Positions 14,448 to 14,693 of a stretch of DNA of 14,693 nt are shown piece by piece. Position 1 is the stretch's first letter; each line of letters opens with the position of its first letter. The stretch is taken from the NCBI GenBank assembly GCA_964636575.1, contig CAZWSE010000082.1, positions 1 through 14,693 of the forward strand, given 5' to 3'. Below the pieces are notes generated by a model, which searched no databases, was not told where the DNA came from, and saw only the letters and a program-made list of their open reading frames with translations. The DNA comes from CAZWSE01 sp964636575. GTDB lineage: Bacteria; Pseudomonadota; Alphaproteobacteria; Rhodobacterales; Rhodobacteraceae. A program made the position numbers and the translations under genes.

Positions 14448-14505
14448 AATGCTGCGCCAGAAAGTCTATAGTGCAGCACAAGCGAGCAAATGCTGCGTCA
14501 GCATT
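14448..14505. repeat. paired elements AATGCTGCGYCAG, the second extended to a dyad
   Basis: AATGCTGCGCCAG (14448-14460) and AATGCTGCGTCAG (14489-14501) differ at one base and start 41 bases apart, close to four helical turns. The second continues into CATT, giving the perfect inverted repeat AATGCTG-CGT-CAGCATT (14489-14505). Two phased sites of this kind suggest a regulator-binding region, perhaps for a gene beyond the right edge. Confidence 0.45.
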
Positions 14506-14693
14506 AGCCACGGCTGCATAAGTCGGCTTTGTCCCGCTTAGAAGACCTATACAGAAAGAGCAACAAAAGCCCGCTTTCCGCCCTTTGGGAAGAATTTGTT
14601 TTCTGGCACCCCGTAAAGCTTCTGAGACGGCGATCAGCGCTTATTTATACCGAAGAGAGGCTTCAGGTACGCCGTAGAGGCGGCAGGAAGCGC

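Larger units (their letters stand above)
14268..14693. other. right-hand stretch without a supported gene
   Basis: No recognisable gene is seen. The stretch holds a 14-base perfect palindrome (14365-14378) and a pair of related 13-base elements (14448-14460, 14489-14501). A minus-strand frame open from the window edge to a TGA at 14634-14636 (19 codons) could be the end of a gene lying outside, but is too short to judge. Small frames crossing 14107-14511 look like chance. Confidence 0.45.

Noticed and set aside
14634..14693. 19-codon minus-strand frame open at the right edge (ends PLFGINKR)
   Set aside because: It could be the C terminus of an outside gene, but it is too short to support as a feature.

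Overview
The window looks like chromosomal accessory DNA of an alphaproteobacterium, most likely a marine Rhodobacteraceae (Roseobacter group). This is an inference. It rests on moderate-to-high GC by eye, the family make-up (a TRAP transporter beside acyl-CoA genes, an AlkJ-like GMC dehydrogenase with an aldehyde dehydrogenase) and an IS3-type element end at the left edge whose terminal repeat resembles copies seen in that group. No rRNA, tRNA or CRISPR was recognised.

Layout. 1-212: left end of an IS3-family insertion sequence running off the window, with its terminal inverted repeat and the first codons of orfA on the minus strand. 213-1407: about 1.2 kb with no gene I can support. 8399-1408 (minus strand): seven closely spaced genes in the order crotonase, CaiB/BaiF CoA-transferase, second crotonase, TRAP DctP, DctQ, DctM, acyl-CoA dehydrogenase. 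8535-9473 (plus): a divergent LysR-type regulator of the NodD/NahR-like kind. 9474-10206: about 0.7 kb without a supported gene, ending in a promoter-like region. 10207-14267 (plus): an AlkJ-like GMC alcohol dehydrogenase, an unusual aldehyde dehydrogenase with a C-terminal extension, and a TetR/BetI-like regulator. 14268-14693: no supported gene, but two clear dyads.

How the genes fit together. The minus-strand operon reads as one catabolic unit. The TRAP system would import an organic acid, the CoA-transferase would activate it by moving CoA from a donor thioester, and the acyl-CoA dehydrogenase and two crotonases would desaturate, isomerise or hydrate the acyl-CoA. There is no acyl-CoA ligase and no thiolase, so activation seems to depend on transfer and the end product must feed another pathway. 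The substrate cannot be read from the sequence. The first crotonase lacks both classical hydratase glutamates and the second has a dienoyl-CoA-isomerase-like acid pattern, so the chemistry may not be plain beta-oxidation. The LysR gene is divergent and has a dyadic T-N11-A box in the shared region, so it is the obvious regulator.

The plus-strand cassette reads as oxidation of a primary alcohol to an aldehyde and then to an acid. It probably responds to its TetR regulator through a near-palindrome that overlaps the -35 element of the predicted promoter. The two units may simply be neighbours. A link, in which the acid from the alcohol cassette feeds the CoA operon, is possible but not shown.
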